A stretch of 64,000 nucleotides of DNA from Pseudomonadota bacterium (GTDB lineage: Bacteria; Pseudomonadota; Alphaproteobacteria; Rhizobiales; MH13), in assembly GCA_039024915.1 (NCBI GenBank), contig JBCCPK010000004.1, positions 124,001-188,000 of the forward strand, read 5' to 3'. The notes below the pieces were generated by a model, which searched no databases, was not told the DNA's origin, and worked only from the letters and a program-made list of their open reading frames with translations. A program made the translations under genes and the position numbers. This document shows, one piece after another, positions 26,787-35,362 of this stretch. Each line of letters opens with the position of its first letter. Position 1 is the stretch's first letter.

Positions 26787-27091
26787 CAGCGCCATGCAAC
26801 TATTGCGAGTAGCGTAAGGTCCTAACGTAAACCGTAACGTCATATCGTACCGACCGATCTGCCGCGCATGTGGTCGAAAAGGCCGAGGCCGTAAGACTCT
26901 ATAACAACAGAATGAATTGGCCATTCTCTCGAGAGAGAAGCTGAAAACAGACGAGCGCCCATGCGGCCCGATCATGCTTTCTTGTAACATAGTTCACGTT
27001 TTATTGCGCCGCACCAAAACAACCTAGGGATGGTGGTCGCAGAAATGCTTTCCTGAGAAAATTTATCTCATCCCTATGCAGTGCGTGAGGC
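26787..27091. other. Intergenic region before the sugar transferase gene
   Basis: About 305 bp without a supported gene. It contains a direct repeat TAACGT (near 26823 and 26835) and a perfect 12-bp palindrome TCTCTCGAGAGA at 26925-26936, which could be a regulator site. No terminator with a T-run and no convincing promoter were found by eye. Confidence 0.4.
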
Positions 27092-28570
27092 TTGCAAGCG
27101 GATAAATGTGTGCGCGCAGGAAAGTTGAAGGCAAGTTCTGTGGGACGGCTGCACCTGCTCATCGATTGCGTTCTGGTCGGTATCGCTGCCGTCATCGCAT
27201 TCTCTTTACGTGATCAATCCGTTTTTGCTGCGCTTGAGCGGCCAGGGCTTGGTCTGTATGCGGTTGCCTCGATCGGCTTTGGCCTGGTTATTTTTTCTGC
27301 CACGCGGGTTAGCCGGGGTGTGTGGCGCTTCTTCTCATTCGTCGACATTTTTCGGGTCGTTGGCGCTGCAGGCATTGCGATCCTGCTGGCATGGTCGACG
27401 ACGTTTTTGATTGACCGTTCGGAACTGATCCCGCGCTCTGTTCCTGTTCTCCATTGGATTTGTGCAGCATTCCTGATGTGTGCTGCGCGTGCGACGGTGC
27501 GGCTTTCCTTGCGCCCGAGTTTTGGGCGTCGGGACGTCATCCCCGTCAGCGCTTTGCAGCACGTCTTGGTCGTCGGATCGGACGAGCTTGCCGAACTGTA
27601 CATCCGCTGCGCAAAACGCCTCTCCCAAGGTCGTGTGGCCGTGGTGGGGCTTTTGGCGGAAGACGGAGCAGTTGCCGGTCGATCGGTCTCCGGCGTGCCT
27701 GTTCTGGGTTCTCCGACAGACATTGCCAATCTCGTCAACACCCAGGCGATCCATGGTGTGTTCATCGACTCGATTGTCGTCGCTCAGCCCTTTGAAAGCC
27801 TCAGCCGCTCGGCTCGAACGGCCCTGCGCGACTACGAAAAGCACAGCGGTCGCGCGCTCGATTTCTTCGAGGACCGGCTCGGGTTTCCGAAGGTGGGTGA
27901 TCAGATGGCCGCCCAGACCGCGGCGGTGGCGCCACGGCAATACCAGACATCGGGCTCGTACCATTTGGTCAAGCGTGCGCTCGATGCGGTTGCCGCATTT
28001 GCGCTTTTGGTCCTGTTTGCCCCGCTTATCGCTATCACCTGGCTCGCTGCGCTTATCGATGTCGGCGCGCCTGCGTTCTTCTGGCAGCTGCGCCCGGGCT
28101 TGCACGGCAAGCCGCTGCGCGTCCTCAAGGTGCGTACCATGCGTGGTGCGCATGATGAACGTGGAGCGCGTATTCCTGATCAGAACCGGTCGTCTGCGAT
28201 TGGTGAGGCGCTTCGGCGGTATCGCCTTGACGAGCTGCCGCAGCTCATCAACATCCTCAAGGGTGATATGTCTTTCATCGGCCCGCGCCCTCTGCTGCCC
28301 GTTGATCAGCCTAAAGATGCGTCAATTCGGCTGAGTGTACGCCCCGGGCTAACCGGTTGGGCACAGGTTAATGGTGGCCGGATTTTAACCCCTGAGGACA
28401 AGGCGGCTCTCGATGCCTGGTATGTCGAAAACATGTCGTTCGCGCTCGATGTGCGGATCGCCGTCATGACCCTCCAAGTCCTGCTGTGGGGCGAAAAAGA
28501 CCCTCAGGATCAGGTGCTGCGCAGCGCCCACGGGGCCGTGGCACGCCAACGTCTCAACCTGCCATCGTAA
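27092..28570 (+). CDS. Undecaprenyl-phosphate sugar-phosphate transferase (polyprenyl glycosylphosphotransferase)
   Basis: A WbaP/WcaJ/ExoY-type enzyme of about 490 aa that starts repeat-unit synthesis by moving a sugar phosphate onto undecaprenyl phosphate. Four N-terminal membrane helices and a CoA-binding-like Rossmann domain (VLVVGSDELAELY) precede the catalytic part: KRALDAVAAFALLVLFAPLI, FWQLRPGLHGKPLRVLKVRTM, YRLDELPQLINILKGDMSFIGPRP and RPGLTGWAQVNG. The start is uncertain: TTG 27092, GTG 27110, or GTG 27140, the last with AAGG about 8 nt upstream. First sugar (galactose, glucose or other) cannot be told. Confidence 0.9.
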   Translation: MQADKCVRAGKLKASSVGRLHLLIDCVLVGIAAVIAFSLRDQSVFAALERPGLGLYAVASIGFGLVIFSATRVSRGVWRFFSFVDIFRVVGAAGIAILLAWSTTFLIDRSELIPRSVPVLHWICAAFLMCAARATVRLSLRPSFGRRDVIPVSALQHVLVVGSDELAELYIRCAKRLSQGRVAVVGLLAEDGAVAGRSVSGVPVLGSPTDIANLVNTQAIHGVFIDSIVVAQPFESLSRSARTALRDYEKHSGRALDFFEDRLGFPKVGDQMAAQTAAVAPRQYQTSGSYHLVKRALDAVAAFALLVLFAPLIAITWLAALIDVGAPAFFWQLRPGLHGKPLRVLKVRTMRGAHDERGARIPDQNRSSAIGEALRRYRLDELPQLINILKGDMSFIGPRPLLPVDQPKDASIRLSVRPGLTGWAQVNGGRILTPEDKAALDAWYVENMSFALDVRIAVMTLQVLLWGEKDPQDQVLRSAHGAVARQRLNLPS

Positions 28571-28716
28571 ACGGCAGCCGGTAGCGGCCTGAAGGCTTGC
28601 TTCCTGCAGGCGTGCGCAAATGTGCGTCGGCAAACCTCTTCCCCTTGTCCCAGCGATCGAGAGCCGCCATGGTCGGGTGCGCTGTTATTGATCATCACGG
28701 ACTGGCTCCCTCGGAC

Positions 28717-30081
28717 ATGACCGCACCGCTCAGCTTTGACTCCCTTCGATCGCAGGTCGCCGAGGGAAGCGTCGATACCGTTCTGGCGTGCATGGTGGAC
28801 ATGCAAGGCCGGCTGATGGGCAAGCGCTTCCATGCGGTCCATTTTGTCGAGAGCGCCTACCGCGAGACCCATTGCTGCGACTACCTGCTGGCGACCGATC
28901 TGGAGATGGCAACACCCGACGGGTATGCCGCGACGAGCTGGCAGACCGGCTATGGCGATTACATCATGCGCCCAGATCTGACGACCATCAGGCCAATACC
29001 CTGGCTCGAGGGGACGGTGATGCTGCTGTGCGATGTGATCGACCATCACACGCACGATCCGGTTCCTCACGCACCGCGCGCACTGCTGCAAAAACAGATC
29101 GCGCGCGCCGAGGCGCTGGGTTTTACGCCGATCATGGCGACCGAGCTTGAGTTCTTCCTGTTCGAGCAAAGCTACGACGCTCTGCGTAAGGATGGTTATC
29201 GCGACCTACAGCCGATCAGCGGCTACAACGAGGATTACCACATCTTCCAGACCACCAAGGAGGAAGGTGTGATGCGAGGGGTGCGCAACCATCTGCGCGC
29301 GGCAGGCGTGCCGGTTGAGGGCAGCAAAGGCGAGGCCGAGGCGGGTCAGGAAGAACTCAACATCCGTCATGCTGATGCGCTCGCCTGCGCCGATCACCAC
29401 ACTATCGCGAAGCACGCCATCAAGGAGATCGCCTGGCAGAACGGTCGTGCGGCGAGCTTTCTGGCCAAATGGCACCAGGCGCGGGTTGGCTCTGCTTCCC
29501 ACGTGCACCAGTCGCTTGAAGCCGGCGGGAAGCCAGCCTTTCATGACCCGGCGAACGCGCTGGGGATGTCCAAGGTCATGGAGCATTACCTTGCCGGACT
29601 GATTGCCTATGCCGCCGATATCACCTTCTTTCTCGCGCCCTACGTGAACAGCTACAAGCGCTTCGCCAAGGGCACCTTCGCGCCGACGAAGGCGGTCTGG
29701 TCGGTGGACAACAGGACGGCCGGCTTCCGGCTTTGTGCCGATGGGACGGACGCGATCCGCATCGAATGCCGGATCGGTGGTGCAGACCTCAACCCTTACC
29801 TTGCGCAAGCGGCCATGCTCGCTGCGGGTCTCAAGGGCGTTGAGGATGAACTGCCTTTGCCGCCGGCCGCGACGGGGGATACCTACGAGGCGACCGAAGC
29901 GCCGGAGATCCCGAAAACCCTGCGCGCCGCCACGGACGCCCTGACCGGTTCTTCGATGCTGCGGGACGCGATGGGCGAGGCGGTGGTGAACCATTACACC
30001 CGATGCGCCCAATGGGAGCAGGAGGCCTTCGACGCCGTTGTCACCGATTGGGAAATCGCGCGCGGCTTTGAGCGTGCGTGA
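28717..30081 (+). CDS. Glutamine-synthetase-family ligase (GlnT or gamma-glutamyl-amine type)
   Basis: A 454-aa ATP-dependent ligase of the glutamine synthetase fold, closer by motif to PuuA/GlnA3-type gamma-glutamyl-amine ligases and to rhizobial GlnT than to GlnA. Visible blocks are MATELEFFLF (metal-binding Glu residues), SKGEAEAGQEELNIRHADAL, ASHVHQSLE (HxH) and NSYKRFAKGTFAPTKAVWSVDNRTAGFR (substrate Arg residues). The adenylylation-site loop of GlnA is not recognisable. ATG 28717 is preferred, 28669 possible; neither has a strong ribosome-binding site. It begins a nitrogen-metabolism block; the amine it uses is unknown. Confidence 0.85.
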   Translation: MTAPLSFDSLRSQVAEGSVDTVLACMVDMQGRLMGKRFHAVHFVESAYRETHCCDYLLATDLEMATPDGYAATSWQTGYGDYIMRPDLTTIRPIPWLEGTVMLLCDVIDHHTHDPVPHAPRALLQKQIARAEALGFTPIMATELEFFLFEQSYDALRKDGYRDLQPISGYNEDYHIFQTTKEEGVMRGVRNHLRAAGVPVEGSKGEAEAGQEELNIRHADALACADHHTIAKHAIKEIAWQNGRAASFLAKWHQARVGSASHVHQSLEAGGKPAFHDPANALGMSKVMEHYLAGLIAYAADITFFLAPYVNSYKRFAKGTFAPTKAVWSVDNRTAGFRLCADGTDAIRIECRIGGADLNPYLAQAAMLAAGLKGVEDELPLPPAATGDTYEATEAPEIPKTLRAATDALTGSSMLRDAMGEAVVNHYTRCAQWEQEAFDAVVTDWEIARGFERA

Positions 30082-30094
30082 TGCGGCAGATACC

Positions 30095-31246
30095 ATGAAC
30101 CTCATTGCAAATTGGTCCTATCCAACCGCCATTCGTTTTGGGGCAGGGCGGATCGAGGAGCTGGGGCAAGCTTGCCGCGAGCTTGGCATCCAGCGGCCCT
30201 TGCTTGTCACCGACCGCGGTCTTGCCGACCTGCCGATCACGATGCGTGCGCAAGCACTGCTGGGTGACGCCGGGCTCAATACTGTGCTTTTTGCCGATGT
30301 CGATCCCAACCCGACCGGTGAGAATGCTGTCGCAGGCGTCGATGCGTATCGCGCGGGAGAGCATGATGGGGTTGTTGCGTTCGGCGGCGGCTCGGCGCTT
30401 GATCTTGGCAAAGCGGTCGCGTTCATGGCCGGCCAGACCCGACCGATCTGGGATTTCGAAGACATTGGTGACTGGTGGACGCGCGCCAACGCCGAGATGA
30501 TTGCGCCCATCCTTGCGGTGCCAACCACGGCGGGCACCGGGTCTGAGGTCGGCCGGGCATCTGTGATCACCAACACCGAAAACCAGGAAAAGAAGATCAT
30601 TTTCCACCCCAGGATGCTGCCGAGCGTCGTGATCTGCGATCCGGAGCTGACTATTGGCATGCCGCCTGCCATCACGGCGGGAACGGGTATGGACGCGTTT
30701 GCCCACTGCCTCGAAGCCTACTGTTCCCCGCATTACCATCCGATGTCCCAGGGGATTGCGCTCGAGGGGATGCGGCTTGTGTTAGGCAATCTGCGAACCG
30801 CCTATGCGCAGCCGTACGATCTCGAGGCGCGGGCGCACATGATGAGCGCGGCAGCGATGGGCGCGACGGCCTTCCAGAAGGGCCTTGGCGCGATCCATGC
30901 CCTGTCGCATCCCATCGGCGCGGTGCACCACACCCACCATGGCACAACCAACGCGGTGGTCATGCGCGCGGTTCTCGCGTTCAACCGTCCGGCAATCGAG
31001 GAGCGGATCGTGCGCGCGGCGGCTTACCTCGGTATCAAGGGCGGGTTTGATGGCTTCGACGCGTACATAGCATCGCTTCTTTCGGAGCTCGGGATCCCGA
31101 CAAACCTCGCCGCGCTCGGGATCAGCGATCCGGATATTGACGCCTTGACCGATGCGGCCCTGCGTGACCCCAGCTGCGGCGGCAACCCGGTCGCCATGGA
31201 CCGACAAAACACGCGCGCGCTGCTGGAGAGCTGCTTCGCGGACTAA
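30095..31246 (+). CDS. Iron-containing alcohol dehydrogenase
   Basis: A 383-aa group III alcohol dehydrogenase, NAD(P)-dependent with Fe or Zn. The dinucleotide site is AFGGGSALDLGKAVA and the conserved TTAGTGSEV follows. Metal ligands are read in FAHCLEAYCSP and ALSHPIGAVHHTHHG, together with the Asp of the family. ATG 30095 lies 13 nt after the ligase stop, suggesting one transcript. Its likely partner is an aldehyde or amino-alcohol from the same catabolic route; the substrate cannot be deduced. Confidence 0.88.
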   Translation: MNLIANWSYPTAIRFGAGRIEELGQACRELGIQRPLLVTDRGLADLPITMRAQALLGDAGLNTVLFADVDPNPTGENAVAGVDAYRAGEHDGVVAFGGGSALDLGKAVAFMAGQTRPIWDFEDIGDWWTRANAEMIAPILAVPTTAGTGSEVGRASVITNTENQEKKIIFHPRMLPSVVICDPELTIGMPPAITAGTGMDAFAHCLEAYCSPHYHPMSQGIALEGMRLVLGNLRTAYAQPYDLEARAHMMSAAAMGATAFQKGLGAIHALSHPIGAVHHTHHGTTNAVVMRAVLAFNRPAIEERIVRAAAYLGIKGGFDGFDAYIASLLSELGIPTNLAALGISDPDIDALTDAALRDPSCGGNPVAMDRQNTRALLESCFAD

Positions 31247-31273
31247 CAGCCCTCATCTCAGGCGTGATCAATC

Positions 31274-31289
31274 TGGTCCGCGACTTGCA
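31274..31289 (+). promoter_or_regulatory. Putative sigma-54 promoter upstream of the deaminase gene
   Basis: TGGTCCGCGACTTGCA has the required GG (-24) and GC (-12) with 10 nt between them and keeps TTGCA; two positions of the TGGCAC block differ from consensus. It lies about 80 nt upstream of the ATG at 31367. Confidence 0.5.
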
Positions 31290-31366
31290 ATGCCGTTGTA
31301 CGAAGAGCCTCAGCCTTTGGCCCGCCAATGACGGTTCGAATGCACCAGCGAAGAAAGTGACCATCA

Positions 31367-32707
31367 ATGCGACTGTGGATCAAAAACCCCCTGGCCGTCC
31401 TTGCCGATGATGCTGGCGGGGGCCTCGTGATCGAGGATAGCCGGATCGTGGAACTTGTGCCCACAGGCAAGGAGCCGGCGGAACCTGTCGATGAGGTGTT
31501 CGATGCCTCGCGCCACGCGATCATTCCCGGACTGATCAATACCCACCACCATTTCTTTCAGACCCTAAGCCGCGCGCATCCTGCGGCGCGTGACAAGGAG
31601 CTGTTCCCCTGGCTTCAGGCGCTCTACCCCATCTGGGGAAACTTGAACCGCGACATGTTCCGCCTCGCGGCGAAGCTTGCCTACCGGGAGCTTCTGCTTT
31701 CGGGCTGCACGACGGCGATGGACCACAATTACATGGTCTTCCCCGGAATGGAGGATGCAGTTGATATCGAAGTGCAGGAAGCGCAGGAGCTTGGCATTCG
31801 TGCGACTGTGACGCGTGGATCGTTGTCGATCAGTGTGAAGGATGGGGGCGTTTCGCCCGATCACATCGTTCAGGATGCTGATACGATCCTTGCCGACAGC
31901 GAGCGTGTGCTCAACCAGTATCATGACGCCTCGGACGGCGCGATGATCCAGATCGCATTGGCCCCTTGCGCACCGTTCAATGTCTCCCGTGAGATCATGC
32001 AGGAAAGCGTGGTTCTGGGCGAAAAACATGATTGCGCGCTGCACACCCACCTCGCCGAGACGACGGACGAGGAAGAGTACTGCAAAGAGGTTTTCGGCTA
32101 TCGCCCCATCGATTGGCTGGAGGAATGCAACTGGCTGCAGCCGCGTGTTTGGCTGGCGCACGGCATCCATTTCACCGATGATGACTGCAAGAAGCTTGGC
32201 CATCACGGCGTTGGCGTCTGCCACTGCCCAACTTCGAATGCGGTGCTCGCATCGGGCTTCTGCAAGACGCTAGAACTGGAAGCAGCGGGCAGCCCTGTAG
32301 GCCTTGGTGTCGATGGCTCCGCGTCCAACGATTCGTCCAATCTCATGGAAGAGGTCCGCCACGCCTTGATGGTCAACCGGCTTGGCTATGACCGGGCTGA
32401 CACCGTGACCCACCGCGACGTTCTGCGCTGGGCGACCAAAGGTTCCGCGCGGTGCTTGTGCCGCGACGATATCGGCGAAATCGCTGAAGGAAAGCAGGCC
32501 GATCTCGCCATGTTTATGCTCGACGAGCTGCGTTTTTCCGGTAGCCATGATCCCATCGCCGCGCTGGTCCATTGCGGCGCCAACCGGGCGGACCGGGTGA
32601 TGGTGGCAGGGCAATGGCGGGTGATCGATGGTGCCATCCCAGGCTTTGATGAGGCGGCGTTGATCCGCGAGCATTCAGCGGCGGCCCAGGCTTTTTCGCC
32701 AAGCTGA
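31367..32707 (+). CDS. 8-oxoguanine deaminase-like amidohydrolase
   Basis: A 446-aa TRZ/ATZ-type amidohydrolase. Metal site blocks: INTHHHFFQ, HTHLAETTDE, LAHGIHFTDDD and GLGVDGSASNDSSN. The CHCPTSNAVLASG segment and these loops match the 8-oxoguanine deaminase/guanine-deaminase-like branch, which hydrolyses 8-oxoguanine to uric acid and ammonia. The neighbouring purine- and urea-type genes support a purine substrate; an s-triazine or other ring amine cannot be ruled out from sequence alone. It is transcribed alone behind a putative sigma-54 promoter, with a 329-bp control region after it. Confidence 0.8.
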   Translation: MRLWIKNPLAVLADDAGGGLVIEDSRIVELVPTGKEPAEPVDEVFDASRHAIIPGLINTHHHFFQTLSRAHPAARDKELFPWLQALYPIWGNLNRDMFRLAAKLAYRELLLSGCTTAMDHNYMVFPGMEDAVDIEVQEAQELGIRATVTRGSLSISVKDGGVSPDHIVQDADTILADSERVLNQYHDASDGAMIQIALAPCAPFNVSREIMQESVVLGEKHDCALHTHLAETTDEEEYCKEVFGYRPIDWLEECNWLQPRVWLAHGIHFTDDDCKKLGHHGVGVCHCPTSNAVLASGFCKTLELEAAGSPVGLGVDGSASNDSSNLMEEVRHALMVNRLGYDRADTVTHRDVLRWATKGSARCLCRDDIGEIAEGKQADLAMFMLDELRFSGSHDPIAALVHCGANRADRVMVAGQWRVIDGAIPGFDEAALIREHSAAAQAFSPS

Positions 32708-32777
32708 GCGGACGATCTCAACGGCCGATGGCTGGCAGGAACGCTGCGTCACGCGATTGCAAAAGGACGCCAGCTTA

Positions 32778-32787
32778 ATTGTATACA
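32778..32787. promoter_or_regulatory. GntR/FCD-type operator TTGTATACAA
   Basis: A perfect 10-bp palindrome of the type bound by FadR/VanR-like GntR regulators. It lies about 130 nt upstream of the sigma-54 promoter of the operon whose last gene encodes a GntR/FCD protein. Binding is inference. Confidence 0.5.
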
Positions 32788-32826
32788 ACGCGGCTCAAAT
32801 TGCTTAAATAATAGGCATTATGGTGG

Positions 32827-32841
32827 TTTGCGGAGCGCAAA
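32827..32841. promoter_or_regulatory. Inverted repeat in the sigma-54 upstream region
   Basis: TTTGCG-GAG-CGCAAA, perfect 6-bp arms with a 3-nt centre, 70-85 nt upstream of the -24 element, where activator sites usually lie. It is not a clear NtrC consensus, so the binding protein is unknown. Confidence 0.35.
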
Positions 32842-32909
32842 GCGTTCCTTTGACCGGCGCTAAGACGCAAAAACGCAAGCCCGGCAAGTCTTAACAGCCG
32901 TTAAGCCTC

Positions 32910-32924
32910 TGGCACACATCTTGC
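32910..32924 (+). promoter_or_regulatory. Sigma-54 (-24/-12) promoter of the BMP/biuret operon
   Basis: TGGCACACATCTTGC matches the sigma-54 consensus TGGCAC-N5-TTGC at every conserved base; GG and GC are separated by exactly 10 nt. Transcription would start near 32936, about 100 nt before the BMP start codon. Sigma-54 control fits nitrogen starvation (NtrC) regulation. Confidence 0.75.
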
Positions 32925-32937
32925 GAATCTCTTTGGC

Positions 32938-32963
32938 AGCCAATCGGCCTTGGCCAATTGGCT
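32938..32963. promoter_or_regulatory. Large inverted repeat at the predicted transcription start
   Basis: Arms AGCCAATCGGCC and GGCCAATTGGCT pair at 11 of 12 positions around a 2-nt centre, immediately after the predicted sigma-54 start. It could be a repressor operator or form a hairpin at the mRNA 5' end. Confidence 0.55.
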
Positions 32964-33036
32964 GATTGTGCGGCCTCGCTCACGCAACCTCTGGTCCTGC
33001 CCCCCTGAAACGTGCTTCGGCACAAGGAGTTCGAAG

Positions 33037-34149
33037 ATGTCCCTTAAGTCCCTTTCCCGCCGTACGCTGCTCAAATCGGGTGCAGCCGGCCTTGCTGCGG
33101 CCGCGCTGCCTACACCTTTTATTGGGTCGGCTCAGGCCGCCGACATCACGCTCGGTGCCGTCTATGTTGGCCCGCGCGATGATTTCGGCTGGAACCAGGC
33201 CCACGCGGTCGCGATGGAAATTCTCAAGGGCGTCGATAGCGTTACAGTGATCGAGGAAGAGAATGTTCCGGAGACAGACGCCGTCGCGCAGTCGATGGAG
33301 TCGATGATCAACCTCGATGGCGCCAACCTTATCCTGGGGACCTCGTTCGGCTACTTCAATCCTTTCATGGTCGACCTCGCGACCAAGTACCCCGATGTTC
33401 AGTTCCGTCATGCCGCACCGCTTTGGAACGCCGATGAGCACCCCGAGAATCTGGGCAGCTATTTCTGCTACCTCAACCAGGCTCACTATGTGAATGGCGT
33501 CGCTGCGGGCCTGTCGACCACCTCGAACCGCATCGGCTTTGTCGCCGCCAAGCCCATCCCCACCGTCTTGTCCAACATCAATTCCGTGCTGTTGGGTGCG
33601 CGGTCGGTCAACCCGGAGGCGCAGGTGCAGGTGATCTTCACCGGTGAATGGTCACTGCCGGTGCGCGAAGCGGAAGCCTCCAACGCCCTGATCGATGCGG
33701 GCTGCGACGTGCTGACCTGTCATGTGGACGGCCCGAAGGTTGTCATCGAGACCGCCGAAGCGCGCGGCGTCAAAAGCTGCGGCCACAACGCCTCGCAAGC
33801 GGCGCTTGCGCCGAACGGCTTCATCACCGGTGCGGAGTACAAGTGGGAGACCATCTACTCCATGTTCGCCAACATGCTCGGCAATGGCGAAACGCTGCCG
33901 AATGTCGTCGTTGGCGGCTACCACAACGACATGCTGCGCAACACCGCCTATGGCGCTGGCGCAACGCCGGAGGCGATCGCGGCGGCAGATGCCGCTATCG
34001 CGGCGCTGATAGCCGAAGAGCCGATCTATGTTGGGCCGCTCAACGATAATGAGGGCAATCTTGTCATCGATGGAACCAAGGACAATTACGATCCTGAGCT
34101 CGACGGTATGGGCTTCCTCCTCGAAGGCGTCATTGGTTCAACGACTTAG
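33037..34149 (+). CDS. BMP-family ABC transporter substrate-binding protein
   Basis: A 370-aa periplasmic binding protein of the basic membrane lipoprotein/PnrA family, whose members bind nucleosides or related ring compounds. It carries a twin-arginine-like signal (SRRTLLKSGAAGLAAAALPTPFIGSAQA). The mature fold shows ADITLGAVYVGPRDDFGWNQAH and NLILGTSFGY, then FRHAAP, NRIGFVAAKPIP and the end GMGFLLEGVIGS. AAGGAG at 33024-33029 fixes ATG 33037. It heads the transporter/hydrolase operon and its substrate is likely a purine-derived or ureido compound. Confidence 0.88.
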   Translation: MSLKSLSRRTLLKSGAAGLAAAALPTPFIGSAQAADITLGAVYVGPRDDFGWNQAHAVAMEILKGVDSVTVIEEENVPETDAVAQSMESMINLDGANLILGTSFGYFNPFMVDLATKYPDVQFRHAAPLWNADEHPENLGSYFCYLNQAHYVNGVAAGLSTTSNRIGFVAAKPIPTVLSNINSVLLGARSVNPEAQVQVIFTGEWSLPVREAEASNALIDAGCDVLTCHVDGPKVVIETAEARGVKSCGHNASQAALAPNGFITGAEYKWETIYSMFANMLGNGETLPNVVVGGYHNDMLRNTAYGAGATPEAIAAADAAIAALIAEEPIYVGPLNDNEGNLVIDGTKDNYDPELDGMGFLLEGVIGSTT

Positions 34150-34182
34150 GTACAGCTGCGCGATGCGCTGACACGTCATTGT

Positions 34183-34209
34183 CCGCCGACCCGCGTTTCG
34201 GGTCGGCGG
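34183..34209 (+). promoter_or_regulatory. Intercistronic hairpin after the binding-protein gene
   Basis: A perfect 11-bp GC-rich stem (CCGCCGACCCG / CGGGTCGGCGG) with a 5-nt loop and no T-run, between the binding-protein and permease genes. Such hairpins commonly protect the upstream message and raise binding-protein levels over permease. Confidence 0.7.
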
Positions 34210-34249
34210 TATCCACCTCTTCATTCGTTCCCAGTGAGCGCCCCTGCCC

Positions 34250-35362
34250 ATGGCTGATGCCGACACCGTTTCCGCGCCCGCCTCCGCACCCTTTGTGGGT
34301 GAGCGCGTGCGCTCGGTCGCACAGGCCTGGCTCATCCCCGCAGGCGCTCTGGTTGCATCGGGTCTGATCTTCTCCCTGTTTCTCTTGGTGCTCGGCAAAA
34401 GCCCGGCTGAGTATTTCTCGCTCGTCTGGAAGGGCGGCTTCGGGACGGCCTTTTCCATCCAGAATACCTTGCAGCGCGCGGCGCCGCTCATCCTGACCGG
34501 CCTCGCTTTCGCCATCCCCGCCCGTATCGGACTGGTGATGATCGGCGCGGAGGGCGCGCTTGTGATCGGTGCTTTCGCGGCGGCGGCGCTCGCCATTCCG
34601 CTGGTGACGGCTGAAGCGCCGCCTGTTCTCACCATGCTCGCGATGGTGTTGGTTGCGATGGCGGCGGGCGGCGCCTGGAACGCGATCGCCGGGTATCTGC
34701 GCCACGCGCGCGGGGTCAACGAGACCATCTCGACGCTGCTTCTGACCTACATCGCAATCGCGATCATGAACTTCTTCGTCGAGGGCGCCTTGCGCGACCC
34801 CGGTTCGCAGAACAAACCGTCCACCTTGCCAATCGGGCAGGATTACATGGTCGGCGATATTCCCGGCACCTCGGTCCATTGGGGCCTGATCGCGGGGATC
34901 GTCCTGGCGATCGGTCTGCAAATTCTGATGTCGCGCACGACGTTCGGTTTCGCGGCACGCATCACCGGCGGCAACCCGCGTGCTGCGCTCGCTCAAGGCC
35001 TGCCGGTGGGCAAGCTGATCGTGATGTGTTCGCTGATCGCGGGCGCATGCGCCGGGCTTGCGGGCTATTATGAAGTCGCCGCCATCCATGGGCAGGCGAA
35101 CGCCTCGCTCGTCGCGGGCTATGGCTTCACCGGCATTCTGGTGGCGTTCCTTGCGCGCCAGAATCCGATCATGGTGATCCCCGTCGCCATTCTTTTCGGC
35201 GCGATTGAAGCTTCCGGTGGGCTGATCCAGCGGCGCATGGACATGCCCGACGCAACGGCCCTTGTCCTGCAGGGTATCATCTTTGTGGTGCTGCTCGCCA
35301 GCGACACGCTTTACGACCGATTCGCGATCTTCCGTGCCAAAGCGACAGGAGATCGGACATGA
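34250..35362 (+). CDS. BMP-type ABC transporter permease 1
   Basis: A 370-aa inner-membrane permease of the branched-chain/BMP family (YufP/NupP-like). About nine to ten hydrophobic segments; the conserved pieces are LILTGLAFAIPARIGLVMIGAEGALVIGAF, the HARGVNETISTLLLTYIA cytoplasmic loop, and the EAA-like IHGQANASLVAGYGFTGILVAFLARQNP. It pairs with the permease encoded at 35359, with which it overlaps by ATGA. Confidence 0.88.
   Translation: MADADTVSAPASAPFVGERVRSVAQAWLIPAGALVASGLIFSLFLLVLGKSPAEYFSLVWKGGFGTAFSIQNTLQRAAPLILTGLAFAIPARIGLVMIGAEGALVIGAFAAAALAIPLVTAEAPPVLTMLAMVLVAMAAGGAWNAIAGYLRHARGVNETISTLLLTYIAIAIMNFFVEGALRDPGSQNKPSTLPIGQDYMVGDIPGTSVHWGLIAGIVLAIGLQILMSRTTFGFAARITGGNPRAALAQGLPVGKLIVMCSLIAGACAGLAGYYEVAAIHGQANASLVAGYGFTGILVAFLARQNPIMVIPVAILFGAIEASGGLIQRRMDMPDATALVLQGIIFVVLLASDTLYDRFAIFRAKATGDRT

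Noticed and set aside
28594-28607. GG-N10-GC element upstream of the glutamine-synthetase-like gene as a third sigma-54 promoter
   Set aside because: Spacing is right but most other conserved bases differ, and such spacing is common by chance in GC-rich DNA.
32890-32905. CTTAA-N6-TTAAG as a CtrA site
   Set aside because: CtrA sites need TTAA-N7-TTAA; here the spacer is 6. It is kept only as an unexplained dyad.
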